Counted from the stretch's first letter, positions 17,091 to 26,914 are shown. The stretch: DNA of 64,000 nt from Acidipila rosea (GCF_004339725.1 NZ_SMGK01000004.1:1-64000); one strand, 5' to 3'. Numbers and translations are program-made. Notes: generated by a model not told the origin, from the letters alone.

Positions 17091-18479
17091 CTATGGCCGC
17101 TCGGCTTGCTGTGGATCCGGGGCCAGGCCGTGCTTCTCCATGCGATAGGCGAGAGTGCGCCTGCTGATGTCAAGATAACGTGCTGCCTGCGTCTGATTGC
17201 CGCCCGAGCGTTCGAGCGCACGCACAATCAACTCCCGCTCCACACCTTCCAGGCTGATGCCGTTGTCAGGCAAGTCAAGCAGCAGGGCAGAGGAGCTGGG
17301 ACGGCTCTTGCGCACTTCTTCAGGCAGATCAGCAACGCCGATCTCATCACGCGGCGCGAGCACCAGGAGGCGCTCGATCATGTTCTCAAGTTCGCGCAGA
17401 TTGCCCGGCCAGCGATAGGCCAGCAGATGTGGCATCACCGATGCGCCGAGCGAAACGGAGTTCAATCCGTGGCGCTCGCGAATCTTGCGGAACATGTGTT
17501 CCACCAGTTCCGGGATGTCTTCCTTTCGTTCGCGAAGTGGAGGCAGATGCAGAGGTACGACGGCGAGCCTGTAGTACAGGTCCTCACGAAAGTTTTCATC
17601 CTCAATCATGCTGGAGAGGTTGCGATGCGTTGCCGCGATCACTCTTACATTGACTTTGACTGGATGAGAGGAGCCGATCTTTGAAATCTCACCCTGCTGC
17701 AGAACGCGCAGCAACTTTACCTGCGCCTCTAAGGGGAGCTCTCCGATCTCATCAAGGAAAAGGGTTCCGTTATCGGCGAGTTCAATCTTTCCGGCGCGGT
17801 CCATCGTTGCGCCCGTAAAGGCTCCGCGTGTGTAGCCGAACAATTCCGACTCTACGAGGTCGCGCGGAATGGCGCCGCAGTTGATGGTTATGAAGGGCTT
17901 GTTCTTTCTTCGACTGTTGTGATGAATGGCGCGCGCCAGCAGTTCCTTGCCGGTTCCGGTCTCGCCCTGGATCAGTACGGTCGTGTCGTGCGGCGCTACG
18001 CGCGCAGCCTGGTCGAGAACGCGCAACAGCGCTTTGGATCTGCCTACGATGGACTCGAATCCGTACTTCTGGTCTAGAGCCAGCCGCAGATTGCGAACTT
18101 CTTCGAGCAGGCTCTGACGCTCCATGGCGCGGTTGACTACAAGAGTGAGCGCTTCAAAGTCGAGGGGCTTGGTTACGTAGTCATAGGCGCCCATCTTCAT
18201 GGCGCGCACTGCTGTCTCCACCGTTCCAAAGGCGGTGATGATGATGAGCGTCGTCTGCAGGTCATCCTCAGAGATACGGCGCAGCAGGTCGATGCCGCCG
18301 CTGGTGGGCATGTTGAGGTCTGAGATGACGAGTTGGTGTTTCTGCTCGCGCAGCATCTCATAAGCCTGCTGCCCATCGGATGCGAGATCCACCTGGTAGC
18401 CTGCTTCTTCGAGCTGCATCTTCATTATGCGTCGCAGGCTGACGTCATCGTCTACTACGAGTATCCGGTTGGGGGTCAC
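17091..18479 (-). CDS. NtrC-family sigma54-dependent response regulator
   Basis: 462 residues with three domains. Receiver 1-120, with phospho-acceptor Asp54 in VISDLNMP. AAA+ domain about 143-385, with Walker A GETGTGKE (172-179), the sigma54-contact loop GAFTGA (219-224) and Walker B LFLDEIGEL. Fis-type DNA-binding helix-turn-helix at the C-terminal end (QTQAARYLDISRRTLAYRM). The intact GAFTGA means it should activate sigma54 RNA polymerase. It is coupled to the upstream kinase gene by an ATGA overlap. The divergent efflux operon has a -24/-12 promoter and an upstream dyad, the expected target. Confidence 0.96.
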   Translation of the reverse strand: MTPNRILVVDDDVSLRRIMKMQLEEAGYQVDLASDGQQAYEMLREQKHQLVISDLNMPTSGGIDLLRRISEDDLQTTLIIITAFGTVETAVRAMKMGAYDYVTKPLDFEALTLVVNRAMERQSLLEEVRNLRLALDQKYGFESIVGRSKALLRVLDQAARVAPHDTTVLIQGETGTGKELLARAIHHNSRRKNKPFITINCGAIPRDLVESELFGYTRGAFTGATMDRAGKIELADNGTLFLDEIGELPLEAQVKLLRVLQQGEISKIGSSHPVKVNVRVIAATHRNLSSMIEDENFREDLYYRLAVVPLHLPPLRERKEDIPELVEHMFRKIRERHGLNSVSLGASVMPHLLAYRWPGNLRELENMIERLLVLAPRDEIGVADLPEEVRKSRPSSSALLLDLPDNGISLEGVERELIVRALERSGGNQTQAARYLDISRRTLAYRMEKHGLAPDPQQAERP

Positions 18480-19606
18480 AGAGCTACTCCGACACCGAGT
18501 GTCTTGGTTGGCCGCTCGAAGGGCACCTTGAGCTGAAAGGTCATGCCGGAGCCATGGTTATTGTTTGCGCCTGTCAGACTGCCGCCGTGCTGCGCGGCAA
18601 TGTTAGCGGCGACGGCGAGTCCGAGGCCGGTGCCGCCCTCCTTGGTTGTGAAGAAGGGGTCGAAGAGTTTACTCTGCGCTTCCTCTGTAGCTCCGCTGCC
18701 CTCATCCTGCACCTCGATGCAGAGCATGCTGTCCCGGGGGAAGCAGCGGATCCAGACGCACCCCTGTCCCGGTGTCGCCTGGACTGCATTGATGACCAGG
18801 TTGAGCAGCACCTGCTTCAACTGCTCCGCATCACACTCAACAGGCGGCAGATTCGGCTGAAGCTCAAGGATCAGTTGCACCTCGTTCGGCGCAGCCGTAT
18901 GTCGGGCCAGCACAGCTACCGATTGCACGATTGAGGCAGGATCGACCGTCTGATAGCGAGGCAGCCGAGGTCGTGCGAAATCGAGGAAGTTAGTCAGCAG
19001 CTTATTCAGTCGCTGCGACTCCTTTTCCATAATGTCCAGGCACTCTTCCATGTTCTGCGCCGAGGCGTTGCCGCGCTTCAGGATTCCTGCTGCCCCTGAG
19101 ATGCTCGCCAGCGGGTTGCGAATTTCATGCGCCAGGCTGGCAGCGAGGTGTCCGGCAGCAGACAGCCGCTCGGTCTTCTTGAGGTGTTCGATGTTCTGCC
19201 GCAACTCCGTGTAGACGCGTTGCAGTTCCTGCTGCGTGATCTCCAGCCGCCGCCGCTGTTCGCGTTCGCGATCAGAAAGAAGGCCGGCGATAACGCCTGC
19301 CACTCCGAAGACTCCCAATTCCACTACCTGATCCTGCGCATCCATCGGCCAGACCTTCCAGTCTTTCGCTATGTTCGGGGCGAGCAACATGACCGAAAAC
19401 AGCAGCGCCTTGAGGGCGCCTCTCCATCCGAAGAGCATGCCAGAGACCATAAACGGCAAAAAGTTCAAATGATGCAGAACATTGTGTGCCTCAATGGCGC
19501 GTGCGGGCGTAATCCAGGTGAGAATCGCGAGCAGGAGAATCGATAAGCCGATTCCAGCCGCCTGCCACTTGCGCGCGCGCGTACTGATAGATGCGACCGC
19601 TGTCAT
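18476..19606 (-). CDS. Membrane sensor histidine kinase (NtrB/ZraS-like)
   Basis: 376 residues from the ATG at 19606; the longer frame to 19684 runs into the divergent regulatory region. Three to four membrane segments (about 17-110) have little periplasmic sequence, unlike ZraS, which has a large zinc-binding periplasmic domain. A coiled coil (115-150) leads to a classical HisKA domain with phospho-acceptor His160 in SLAHEIRNPL. The ATPase domain has NLVINAVQATP, GSGATEEAQSKLFDPFFTTKEGGTGLGL in part. It presumably phosphorylates the downstream NtrC-type regulator. The signal is unknown; metal stress is suggested only by the adjacent efflux operon. Confidence 0.93.
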   Translation of the reverse strand: MTAVASISTRARKWQAAGIGLSILLLAILTWITPARAIEAHNVLHHLNFLPFMVSGMLFGWRGALKALLFSVMLLAPNIAKDWKVWPMDAQDQVVELGVFGVAGVIAGLLSDREREQRRRLEITQQELQRVYTELRQNIEHLKKTERLSAAGHLAASLAHEIRNPLASISGAAGILKRGNASAQNMEECLDIMEKESQRLNKLLTNFLDFARPRLPRYQTVDPASIVQSVAVLARHTAAPNEVQLILELQPNLPPVECDAEQLKQVLLNLVINAVQATPGQGCVWIRCFPRDSMLCIEVQDEGSGATEEAQSKLFDPFFTTKEGGTGLGLAVAANIAAQHGGSLTGANNNHGSGMTFQLKVPFERPTKTLGVGVAL

Positions 19607-19674
19607 GCCTTTTATTTTCCCATGCAGGCAGGTTGCTGGTATCGGGAGGGTGCGACGCTGGGCCCGGGTGGCCA

Positions 19675-19726
19675 GGTGTACCAAAACGTACGGTCAGGGC
19701 TCGTGATGTGAACGGTTTGGTGCACC
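19675..19726. promoter_or_regulatory. Inverted-repeat enhancer site for the sigma54 activator (candidate)
   Basis: GGTGTACCAAAACGT (19675-19689) and, on the opposite strand, GGTGCACCAAACCGT (19726-19712) match at 13 of 15 positions. The arms lie about 65-115 bases upstream of the predicted sigma54 start site, the usual place for NtrC-type enhancer binding. A further GC-rich dyad (GGGCCT/AGGCCC) follows at 19729-19744. Confidence 0.6.
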
Positions 19727-19764
19727 CAGGGCCTCCAAAGGCCCGGTTTACGGGCAAAAACCAT

Positions 19765-19780
19765 TGGCGCGTCAATTGCT
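19765..19780 (+). promoter_or_regulatory. Sigma54 (-24/-12) promoter
   Basis: TGGCGCGTCAATTGCT fits the consensus TGGC-N7-TTGCW, with GG and GC separated by exactly ten bases. The predicted transcription start is about 19791, next to the first gene of the efflux operon. An NtrC-family activator gene is divergent from it. Confidence 0.8.
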
Positions 19781-19791
19781 TTTGCAGAGTT

Positions 19792-21204
19792 GTGCAACTG
19801 AGAACTATTGCCTTGCTGGCTATCGGCCTTCAGTGTTCTGTCGCTTTCGGACAGGCAGCCGTGCCACTCTCTGACCTCGGCGAGCCGCTTCACAGCGCGT
19901 CGGCGATGTTGCCCGCTGCCCCATCGGCGGTCATCAGTGTCCCCTTGACAGCGGGCGCGTCCACCGGCCCTGTGGCAGAGACACAGACTGCAGCCGCGCC
20001 AGACGCCCCAGACGCCCCGCAGGTCGAGGCGCTTACGCTCGAGCGCGCTCTCGCCCTGGCGGAGAAGAACAGCCCCATGCTGCAGGGCGCGAGCGCCATG
20101 TCGGCACGGGCGCGAGCCGCGATTCGCACAGCGGGCGCCTACACCAATCCTGAGGTTGAATACTTCGCAGGCAATCAGAGCGCCCGCAAGGTTGCTATTC
20201 CTGGCATTCCCGGCCTGTTGCAGCACTATGCCGCCTCGCAGACCGTTGAGATTCCCGCAGAGCGCTCCGCGCGTCAGCGCAGTGCACGTTTGGCGAGTCT
20301 CAGCAGTAATTTTGGCGAAGCGGCTATTCATCTCGCAGTTGTTGCAGAGGTGAAGCACGCTTTTTACGACGCACTGGCAAGGCGTGCAGAGGTTGCTTAT
20401 GCGCGGGACAACCTAACCCTGGTGGAAGATCTTCGCCGTCGCGTAGAGGTTGAGGTGCGCGTCGGCGAGAAGGGGCGACTGGAGCTGACGCGCGCCGAAG
20501 CTGAGCTGGCGCGCGCGCGTTTTGAGGTGAGCAGCGCGCAGATAAGGCTGGCAAACTCGATTGCGTTGCTGCGCGTCGCGATCGCCGCTCCTGCCGATGT
20601 GCAGCTCGAACCGCAGGGCGAGCTGGAGCCGCCGATCAAGCTCGGGCCTATCGACGAACTTCGCGCACGCGTTCTCAACGCTCATCCTGCTATCGCGCAG
20701 TCGCAGACCGATATTGAGCAGTCGAAGGCGCAGCTGGCGCACGAACGCACGCTGCGTATTCCGCAGCCCAATTTCTATGGCGAGTATGAAAAGCAGCCGG
20801 ACCTCACATTCTGGCGGATTGGAGTGCATCTTCCGCTTCCCCTCTGGAACCGTCGCACAGGGCAGATCGCCGAAGCGAAGGCAATCGTGAATCAGTCGGT
20901 TGCCGCCAACGATCAGCGCAGGCTTGAAATTTTCTCTGCACTCGAACGCGCCTATGAGCAGTATCAGATTGCCGATCAGCAGACGAATTCACTCCAGTCC
21001 GGCTCAATGCACGAGGCGGAGAGCGCTGTCGATGCGGCGAAGGCTGCCTACCGCTTCGGTGAGCGCGGCATCGTTGAAGTGCTCGATGCGCAACGAGTTC
21101 TGCAGAGTGTGCGTGCCGATCTGCTGAATGCCCAATACGCCCGTCAATATGCACTGATCGATTTAGAAGTTCTCGGCGCTGTGACGCCTGGAGGAAGACC
21201 CTGA
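19792..21204 (+). CDS. czcC: CzcC-like outer-membrane factor of a metal efflux system
   Basis: 470 residues from the GTG at 19792. The frame is open back to 19591, but that part overlaps the promoter and codes no plausible protein. A signal peptide (LRTIALLAIGLQCSVAFGQA) is followed by a Pro/Ala-rich lead containing LPAAPS. Two TolC-type repeats with long helices follow: LALAEKNSPMLQGA, then the second half from about residue 290. It should form the outer-membrane duct of a tripartite pump with the two following genes. Its stop overlaps the next start (TGATG). Given the sigma54 start site at about 19791, the mRNA would be leaderless or nearly so; a slightly later start cannot be excluded. Confidence 0.85.
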   Translation: MQLRTIALLAIGLQCSVAFGQAAVPLSDLGEPLHSASAMLPAAPSAVISVPLTAGASTGPVAETQTAAAPDAPDAPQVEALTLERALALAEKNSPMLQGASAMSARARAAIRTAGAYTNPEVEYFAGNQSARKVAIPGIPGLLQHYAASQTVEIPAERSARQRSARLASLSSNFGEAAIHLAVVAEVKHAFYDALARRAEVAYARDNLTLVEDLRRRVEVEVRVGEKGRLELTRAEAELARARFEVSSAQIRLANSIALLRVAIAAPADVQLEPQGELEPPIKLGPIDELRARVLNAHPAIAQSQTDIEQSKAQLAHERTLRIPQPNFYGEYEKQPDLTFWRIGVHLPLPLWNRRTGQIAEAKAIVNQSVAANDQRRLEIFSALERAYEQYQIADQQTNSLQSGSMHEAESAVDAAKAAYRFGERGIVEVLDAQRVLQSVRADLLNAQYARQYALIDLEVLGAVTPGGRP

Positions 21205-22382
21205 TGACTGCCTTTCCCTCTCTAGCAACATTCCTTCGCGCTGTCCTGGCGTTGTCTGCCCTCTGCTTTTTTTCTCTGCCCGGCTGCAGGAAGGCCGAGG
21301 TGAAGCAGGCCATCGCGGTCGAAGAGACCAATCCTGCTGAAGTGACGGTGACGCCTGCGCTTGCGGCCCAGCTCAAGATAGGTGAGCCGAAGATGCGAGA
21401 CGTGGCGGGATCGCTGCAGGTTGCCGCACGCGTCGAAACCGATGCATCACGCATTGCGCGCGTGGGCTCGCCCGTGGCCGGACGCATTACAAGGCTTCTC
21501 GTGCTGGAAGGGCAGCGCGTGCGCGCAGGCGCTGCCCTTGCAACCCTGCACAGCACGGACCTTTCGGATACACAGTTCGCCTTCGTCAAAGCATATTCGC
21601 AGGAGAACCTTGCCGAGCAGGCCACCAAGCGCGCGGAACAGCTTGTCGCGGCGGATGTGATCGGGCGTGCGGAGCTGGAGCGACGGCGTGCGGAGCTGCT
21701 GCAGGCCAGCACTGAAGAGGAGTCCTATCGCACGCAGCTGCGAGGTCTGGGAATGTCGGAAGCCAGCATTCAACAGCTGCTGAAGACGCGCAAGCTCAAC
21801 GCCGATTATCCGGTTGTTTCGAGCGTCGGAGGGACCGTGCTCGAGCGCAAGGTGACGATCGGCCAGATTGTGCAGCCAGCCGAACTGGCTTTTCTGGTTG
21901 CAGATCTTTCCAACGTGTGGATTCTGGCCGACGTGCCGGAGGAGAATGCAGGCAAGCTGCACCGCGGCATGCAGGTGCTCGTCACAATTCCTTCACTGCC
22001 AGGAAAGGAGATTCATGGGACGCTCTCCTATGTGGCTCCGATTGTCGATCCGGAGACACGCACGGTGCAGGTGCGCATGGACCTCGCGAATCCCGAGGGC
22101 ATCTACAAGCCGGCGATGCTCGCCAGCATGACGTTCCTGGATCGCGACGAGCGAAAGCTCACCATCCCCTCCACGGCGGTCGTTCGCGAGGACAATAAAA
22201 ACTATGTCTTCGTGCAGACAGCGCCCAATCGCTTCCTGCTGCGCGAGGTCACGCTGGGAGCAGAGAGCGATGACGATCGCATCCTGGACAGCGGAGTAAG
22301 CCCGGGCGAAAAGATCGTGCTCGAGGGCGCCTTCGGATTGAACAATCAGCGCAAACAGAACGCAGTCAAGGCAGGAGCATAA
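21204..22382 (+). CDS. czcB: CzcB-like periplasmic adaptor (membrane fusion protein)
   Basis: 392 residues. An N-terminal lipoprotein signal (FFSLPGCRKAE, Cys about residue 29) anchors it in the inner membrane. Order: a barrel-sandwich half (SLQVAARVETD...VGSPVAGRITRLLVLEGQRVRAGAALATLHS), an alpha hairpin (about 115-190), the second sandwich half (VVSSVGGTVLERKVTIGQIV), a beta barrel and a membrane-proximal domain. This is the usual adaptor plan for RND pumps that export divalent metals. It joins the outer-membrane factor and the pump. The start overlaps the stop of the preceding gene by one base. Confidence 0.92.
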   Translation: MTAFPSLATFLRAVLALSALCFFSLPGCRKAEVKQAIAVEETNPAEVTVTPALAAQLKIGEPKMRDVAGSLQVAARVETDASRIARVGSPVAGRITRLLVLEGQRVRAGAALATLHSTDLSDTQFAFVKAYSQENLAEQATKRAEQLVAADVIGRAELERRRAELLQASTEEESYRTQLRGLGMSEASIQQLLKTRKLNADYPVVSSVGGTVLERKVTIGQIVQPAELAFLVADLSNVWILADVPEENAGKLHRGMQVLVTIPSLPGKEIHGTLSYVAPIVDPETRTVQVRMDLANPEGIYKPAMLASMTFLDRDERKLTIPSTAVVREDNKNYVFVQTAPNRFLLREVTLGAESDDDRILDSGVSPGEKIVLEGAFGLNNQRKQNAVKAGA

Positions 22383-22384
22383 CT

Positions 22385-25300
22385 ATGCTGCAGTCTATCG
22401 TGCGGATGGCGCTCAAGCACCGCCTGATTCTTCTTGTCGTTGCAGTGGTCCTGCTCGCCTTCGGCTTCAACGCTGCCGGTCATCTATCGGTCGACGCCTT
22501 TCCTGACGTCACCAATATCCAGGTGCAGATCGCTACAGAGGCACCGGGCAAGTCGCCGGAAGAGGTCGAGCGCTTCATCACTGTGCCGGTTGAGATTGCC
22601 ATGACGGGTCTGCCTGGAATGACCGACATGCGTTCAATCAGTAAGCCCGGCCTCTCGCTCATCACGCTCGTCTTTGAGGACGGACGAAACCTCTATCTCG
22701 AACGGCAGATGGTCTCAGAGCGGCTCAGCGAGCTGCGCGACCGCATGCCGCAGGGGGTTACGCCAATTCTCGGGCCAATCACCAATGCGCTGGGCGAGGT
22801 CTATCAGTACACACTTGAAAAGCCTGTAGAGAGTAAGCGTCCCCTCACTCCCGATGAACTCACGGAGCGGCGAACACTGCAGGACTGGGTTGTGCGCCCG
22901 CTGCTGCGCTCCATCCCCGGGGTTGCCGAGATCAACTCCACTGGCGGTTACGTCAAGCAGTATGAGACGCTGGTCGATCCGCAGAAGCTGCGCTACTACA
23001 ACCTCGCCATTGAAGATGTGCTCAACGCACTGGCACGCAACAACGCCAACGCCGGCGGAGGCATTCTGCCGCAGCATGAGGAGCGCTACCTCATTCGCAG
23101 CGTGGGGCTGATTCGCGATCTCGACGACATCCGCAATATCGTGCTGAAGGAGCGCGGCGCTACGCCCGTGTACATTCGTGACGTAGCACAGGTGCGAATG
23201 GGTACGGCGGTGCGAGCAGGCGCGATGATCAAGAACGGATATACAGAGTCCGTCGGAGGAGTGGTGCTCATGACCTCCGGAGGAAACGCCAAGGAGATCG
23301 TCAGCAGAATCAAAGAGCGCGTCGCAGAGATCAACCAGAAGCATATGATTCCTGGTGGTCTCCAGATCAAACCCTACTATGACCGTTCGCAGCTGGTCGA
23401 TGCAGCCATCCACACTGTCACGGAGGTGCTGGGCGAAGGCATCGTCTTCGTCGTCATTGTGCTGTTTCTCTTTCTGGGCGATATACGGTCGAGCCTTATC
23501 GTATGCGCAACGCTCATCCTCACTCCGCTGCTTACGTTCTTTGTGATGAATCACGTTGGCCTATCGGCAAACCTGATGTCGCTGGGTGGGCTGGCGATCG
23601 CCATCGGGCTTATGGTCGACGGCTCCGTGGTCGTTGTCGAGAATGTCTTTGCGAAGCTGAGTCATCGGCGACATCTGGATCATGCACTGCCGGGTCCGGA
23701 GCACAAGCTGCAGTTGGTTCGCGATGCGGTTGGTGAGGTAGCTACGCCGGTTCTCTTCGGCGTGACGATCATCATCGTCGTCTTTCTGCCGCTGATGACG
23801 CTGGAGGGTATGGAGGGCAAGATGTTTGCGCCGCTGGCCTACACCATCGCCATCGCGCTTGGCATTTCGCTCATCCTCTCGCTGACTCTCTCGCCTGTGC
23901 TGTCGGCATATCTGCTGAAGGGCGGATCGGAGAAGGACACATGGTTCGTGCGCATGCTGCGCAGGCCCTATAACGTCATCTTCGACTGGGCGCTTGGCCA
24001 TCGCATACTCTGCACAGTCGGTGTGCTGGTGCTCTTTATCGCCGCTCTTTCGCTGTTTCCATTCCTTGGCACCGCCTTTATTCCGGAGATGGCCGAAGGA
24101 ACACTATCGCCGAATGCAGATCGCGTCCCCAACATCTCGCTCGAAGAATCTCTGAAGACGGAGATGGCGATGCAGCGTGCGATGCTCAAGGTGCCCGGCG
24201 TCGAGAACGTCGTTTCGCGTGTCGGCCGGGGTGAATCACCTGCCGATCCTGCAGGTCCGAATGAAGCCGACGTGCTGGCGTCGCTCACCCCTTTTGACAA
24301 GCGTCCCAGCGGCATGACGCAGGACAAGATCGCCGAACAGATGCGTAAGCAACTCTCCAGCTTTCCTGGCATCAACCTCGTCATGTCTCAACCCATCTCC
24401 GACCGGGTGGATGAGATGGTTTCCGGTGTCCGCGCCGATGTAGCTGTCATGATTTACGGGGACGATTTGGACGTTCTTGTTCAAAAGGCAAACCAGATCG
24501 CCAAGGTTGCATCCGGCATCCAGGGGACGCAGGATACGCGGGTGGACCGCGTAGGCGGTCAGCAGTATCTCAACATCGTCATTAACCGCGCTGCCATTGC
24601 GCGCTATGGCTTGAACGCTTCGGACGTGAACGACATCATTGAAACCGCGATCGCAGGCAAGGCCGCAACCGAGATTTACGAAGGCGAGCGTCGCTTCGAG
24701 GCAGTCGTGCGCCTGCCTGAGCATCTGCGCGACAGCGTGCCCGATATTCGCGACATCCAGATCAGCTCGCCCGATGGCCCTCGGATTCCTCTCGAAGATC
24801 TGGCTAGCATCAAGGTGGTGGAGGGTCCAGCGCTCATTAACCGGAGCATGGGGAGAAGGCGCATCGTCGTCGGCATCAATGTGCAGGATCGCGATCTGGG
24901 CGGATTCGTCGCGGAACTGCAGCAGAAGGTTGAGAAGCAGGTGCCGCTGCCACCTGGCTATTACATCGAGTGGGGCGGTCAGTTCCACAACATGGAGCGG
25001 GCACTGAAGCATCTGACGATCATCGTGCCGATTACGATTGCGGCAATCTTCTTCCTGCTCTTCATCCTCTTTAACTCCGTGCGTTTCGCGGCCCTCATCA
25101 TCACGGTGCTGCCGCTGGCCTCGATCGGCGGCATCTTCGGGCTCTTCCTCTCCGGGGAGTACCTGTCGGTGCCGGCGTCGGTGGGCTTCATCGCGCTGTG
25201 GGGCATCGCTGTACTCAATGGAGTGGTGCTTGTTTCCTACATCCGCAAGTTGCGCGACCAGGGGATGACGCAGAAGGAAGCCGTTCGCGAAGGCGTCAGG

Positions 25301-25528
25301 CTGCGCTTCCGGCCGGTCATGATGACGGCCACGGTGGCGGCCCTGGGACTGTTGCCCTTCCTCTTTGCCAGTGGTCCCGGCTCAGAGATTCAGCGACCGC
25401 TCGCTATCGTCGTCATCGGCGGACTGATTACATCTACGCTGCTGACGCTGGTTCTGCTGCCGGTGCTCTATGGATTTTTTGAGGGACGATCTGCGAAGGA
25501 GAAGGATGCGAGAGAAGTGACGGTATAA
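22385..25528 (+). CDS. czcA: CzcA/CusA-type heavy-metal efflux RND pump
   Basis: 1047 residues, normal for HME-RND proteins. It shows the family opening LRMALKHRLILL-like VRMALKHRLIL, twelve membrane segments and two large periplasmic porter regions. The proton-relay motif in TM4 reads AIGLMVDGSVVVVEN with Asp412 and Glu419. The first Asp of the zinc-type DFG motif is replaced by Ala406, as in copper/silver pumps, while DG at 412-413 is of the zinc/cobalt type, so the substrate metal is not clear. It uses the proton gradient to drive metal out through the preceding adaptor and outer-membrane factor. The ATG is two bases after the czcB stop. Confidence 0.95.
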   Translation: MLQSIVRMALKHRLILLVVAVVLLAFGFNAAGHLSVDAFPDVTNIQVQIATEAPGKSPEEVERFITVPVEIAMTGLPGMTDMRSISKPGLSLITLVFEDGRNLYLERQMVSERLSELRDRMPQGVTPILGPITNALGEVYQYTLEKPVESKRPLTPDELTERRTLQDWVVRPLLRSIPGVAEINSTGGYVKQYETLVDPQKLRYYNLAIEDVLNALARNNANAGGGILPQHEERYLIRSVGLIRDLDDIRNIVLKERGATPVYIRDVAQVRMGTAVRAGAMIKNGYTESVGGVVLMTSGGNAKEIVSRIKERVAEINQKHMIPGGLQIKPYYDRSQLVDAAIHTVTEVLGEGIVFVVIVLFLFLGDIRSSLIVCATLILTPLLTFFVMNHVGLSANLMSLGGLAIAIGLMVDGSVVVVENVFAKLSHRRHLDHALPGPEHKLQLVRDAVGEVATPVLFGVTIIIVVFLPLMTLEGMEGKMFAPLAYTIAIALGISLILSLTLSPVLSAYLLKGGSEKDTWFVRMLRRPYNVIFDWALGHRILCTVGVLVLFIAALSLFPFLGTAFIPEMAEGTLSPNADRVPNISLEESLKTEMAMQRAMLKVPGVENVVSRVGRGESPADPAGPNEADVLASLTPFDKRPSGMTQDKIAEQMRKQLSSFPGINLVMSQPISDRVDEMVSGVRADVAVMIYGDDLDVLVQKANQIAKVASGIQGTQDTRVDRVGGQQYLNIVINRAAIARYGLNASDVNDIIETAIAGKAATEIYEGERRFEAVVRLPEHLRDSVPDIRDIQISSPDGPRIPLEDLASIKVVEGPALINRSMGRRRIVVGINVQDRDLGGFVAELQQKVEKQVPLPPGYYIEWGGQFHNMERALKHLTIIVPITIAAIFFLLFILFNSVRFAALIITVLPLASIGGIFGLFLSGEYLSVPASVGFIALWGIAVLNGVVLVSYIRKLRDQGMTQKEAVREGVRLRFRPVMMTATVAALGLLPFLFASGPGSEIQRPLAIVVIGGLITSTLLTLVLLPVLYGFFEGRSAKEKDAREVTV

Positions 25529-25530
25529 GC

Positions 25531-25567
25531 CCAGGCTGCCGGGCATGGTGAATGCCCGGCAGTCTGG
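25531..25567. terminator. Bidirectional hairpin between czcA and glyA
   Basis: CTGCCGGGCAT (25536-25546) and ATGCCCGGCAG (25552-25562) form a perfect 11-bp stem, extended by CCAG/CTGG through one wobble pair to 16 bp. It lies between two convergent genes. There is no long T-run. Confidence 0.7.
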
Positions 25568-25573
25568 AGTTGT

Positions 25574-26857
25574 CTAGCGTGCGCCTACGGTCTGGGGTTC
25601 GCGAAGCCAGCCGTAGAGCGGGAAGCGGTTGGCCAGCTCAAGCACCTGGCCGCGGATGTGGCTGAGCGCCTGCGAGTCGTTGCGCTTCGCCAGCGCCTCG
25701 TCAATCCAGTCGGCAATGAGGATCATTTCGGCTTCCTTCATGCCGCGTGTCGTCAATGCGGGAGTGCCGATGCGGATGCCGCTGGGCTTGAGCGGAGGAT
25801 TAACGTCGTAGGGAATTGCGTTCTTGTTGACGGTGATACCGGCTTCGCCGAGTGCATGCTCCGCCTCACTGCCGAGAATGCCCTTGCTGAAGACATCCAC
25901 CAGCATCAGGTGCGTGTCCGTGCCACCGGAGATGATGTGGTGGCCGCGAGCTGCCAGCTCCGTGGCGAGCACGCGCGCGTTGGCTACGATCTGCTGCGCA
26001 TACTGCTTGAAGTCGGGCTCCAGTGCTTCTTTGAAAGCAACGGCCTTGGCCGCCATGATGTGTACCAGCGGGCCGCCCTGCTGACCCGGGAAGACGCTCT
26101 TATCGATCGATGCGGCGAACTGCTGCTGCGCCAGTATGAGCCCGGAACGCGGTCCGCGAAGTGTCTTGTGGGTGGTGGTGGTGACGATGTGCGCGTGCGG
26201 CACTGGCGAAGGATGCGCGCCCCCGGCAACGAGACCGGCGAAGTGAGCCATATCGACCAGCAGCAGAGCCCCAACCTTGTCGGCGATTTCGCGCATGCGG
26301 GGAAAGTCAAAGATGCGCGGATAGGCGCTGCCACCGCCAATGATGAGCTTCGGCTTCTCGCGCTCGGCGATCGACTCGAGTTCGTCGTAATCGATCTGCT
26401 CAGTGTCCTTCCGGACCGTGTAGGAAGCGACACGGTAAAGCTTGCCGGAGAAGTTCAGCTTGTGGCCATGCGTCAGGTGACCGCCATGGGCCAGGTCCAG
26501 CCCGAGAATGGTGTCGCCGGGCTGCAGAACCGCCATGTAGGCTGCGGCGTTGGCCTGCGAGCCGGAGTGGGGCTGCACGTTCGCGTGTTCGGCGCCAAAG
26601 AGCTGTTTGGCGCGGTCGCGGGCAAGATTCTCCACCACATCGGCGAACTCGCAGCCGCCGTAGTAGCGGCGTCCCGGGTACCCCTCGGCATACTTGTTCG
26701 TGAACACGGAGCCTGCTGCTTCAAGGACAGCCTGGCTGACGAAGTTCTCCGAAGCGATCATTTCGAGGCCCTCATGCTGGCGGTGGACCTCGTTATCAAT
26801 GGCTGCGGCGATCTCGGGATCGGATGCGGAGAGGGGCTTTGAAAGGCGATCGTACAT
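25574..26857 (-). CDS. glyA: Serine hydroxymethyltransferase
   Basis: 427 residues, the usual size. A cytosolic PLP enzyme that converts serine and tetrahydrofolate to glycine and methylene-tetrahydrofolate. The opening ([26 protein letters not shown] in part), the PLP-lysine motif [29 protein letters not shown] and HPSP...VTT are all characteristic. It has its own hairpin terminator. The 144 bases upstream contain a Fur-type box that lies between this gene and the divergent lipoprotein gene. Confidence 0.98.
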   Translation of the reverse strand: MYDRLSKPLSASDPEIAAAIDNEVHRQHEGLEMIASENFVSQAVLEAAGSVFTNKYAEGYPGRRYYGGCEFADVVENLARDRAKQLFGAEHANVQPHSGSQANAAAYMAVLQPGDTILGLDLAHGGHLTHGHKLNFSGKLYRVASYTVRKDTEQIDYDELESIAEREKPKLIIGGGSAYPRIFDFPRMREIADKVGALLLVDMAHFAGLVAGGAHPSPVPHAHIVTTTTHKTLRGPRSGLILAQQQFAASIDKSVFPGQQGGPLVHIMAAKAVAFKEALEPDFKQYAQQIVANARVLATELAARGHHIISGGTDTHLMLVDVFSKGILGSEAEHALGEAGITVNKNAIPYDVNPPLKPSGIRIGTPALTTRGMKEAEMILIADWIDEALAKRNDSQALSHIRGQVLELANRFPLYGWLREPQTVGAR

Positions 26858-26914
26858 GAGGAAATTCTAGCTTTTTAAGGGGAAATTGTCGCAGATTCGA
26901 TAATTATTATTACC

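Noticed and set aside
19591-19791. Longer czcC start at 19591
   Set aside because: The added residues cover the sigma54 promoter and enhancer dyad and precede the signal peptide.
25658-26842. 394-residue open frame on the plus strand
   Set aside because: It is antisense to glyA, a certain gene.
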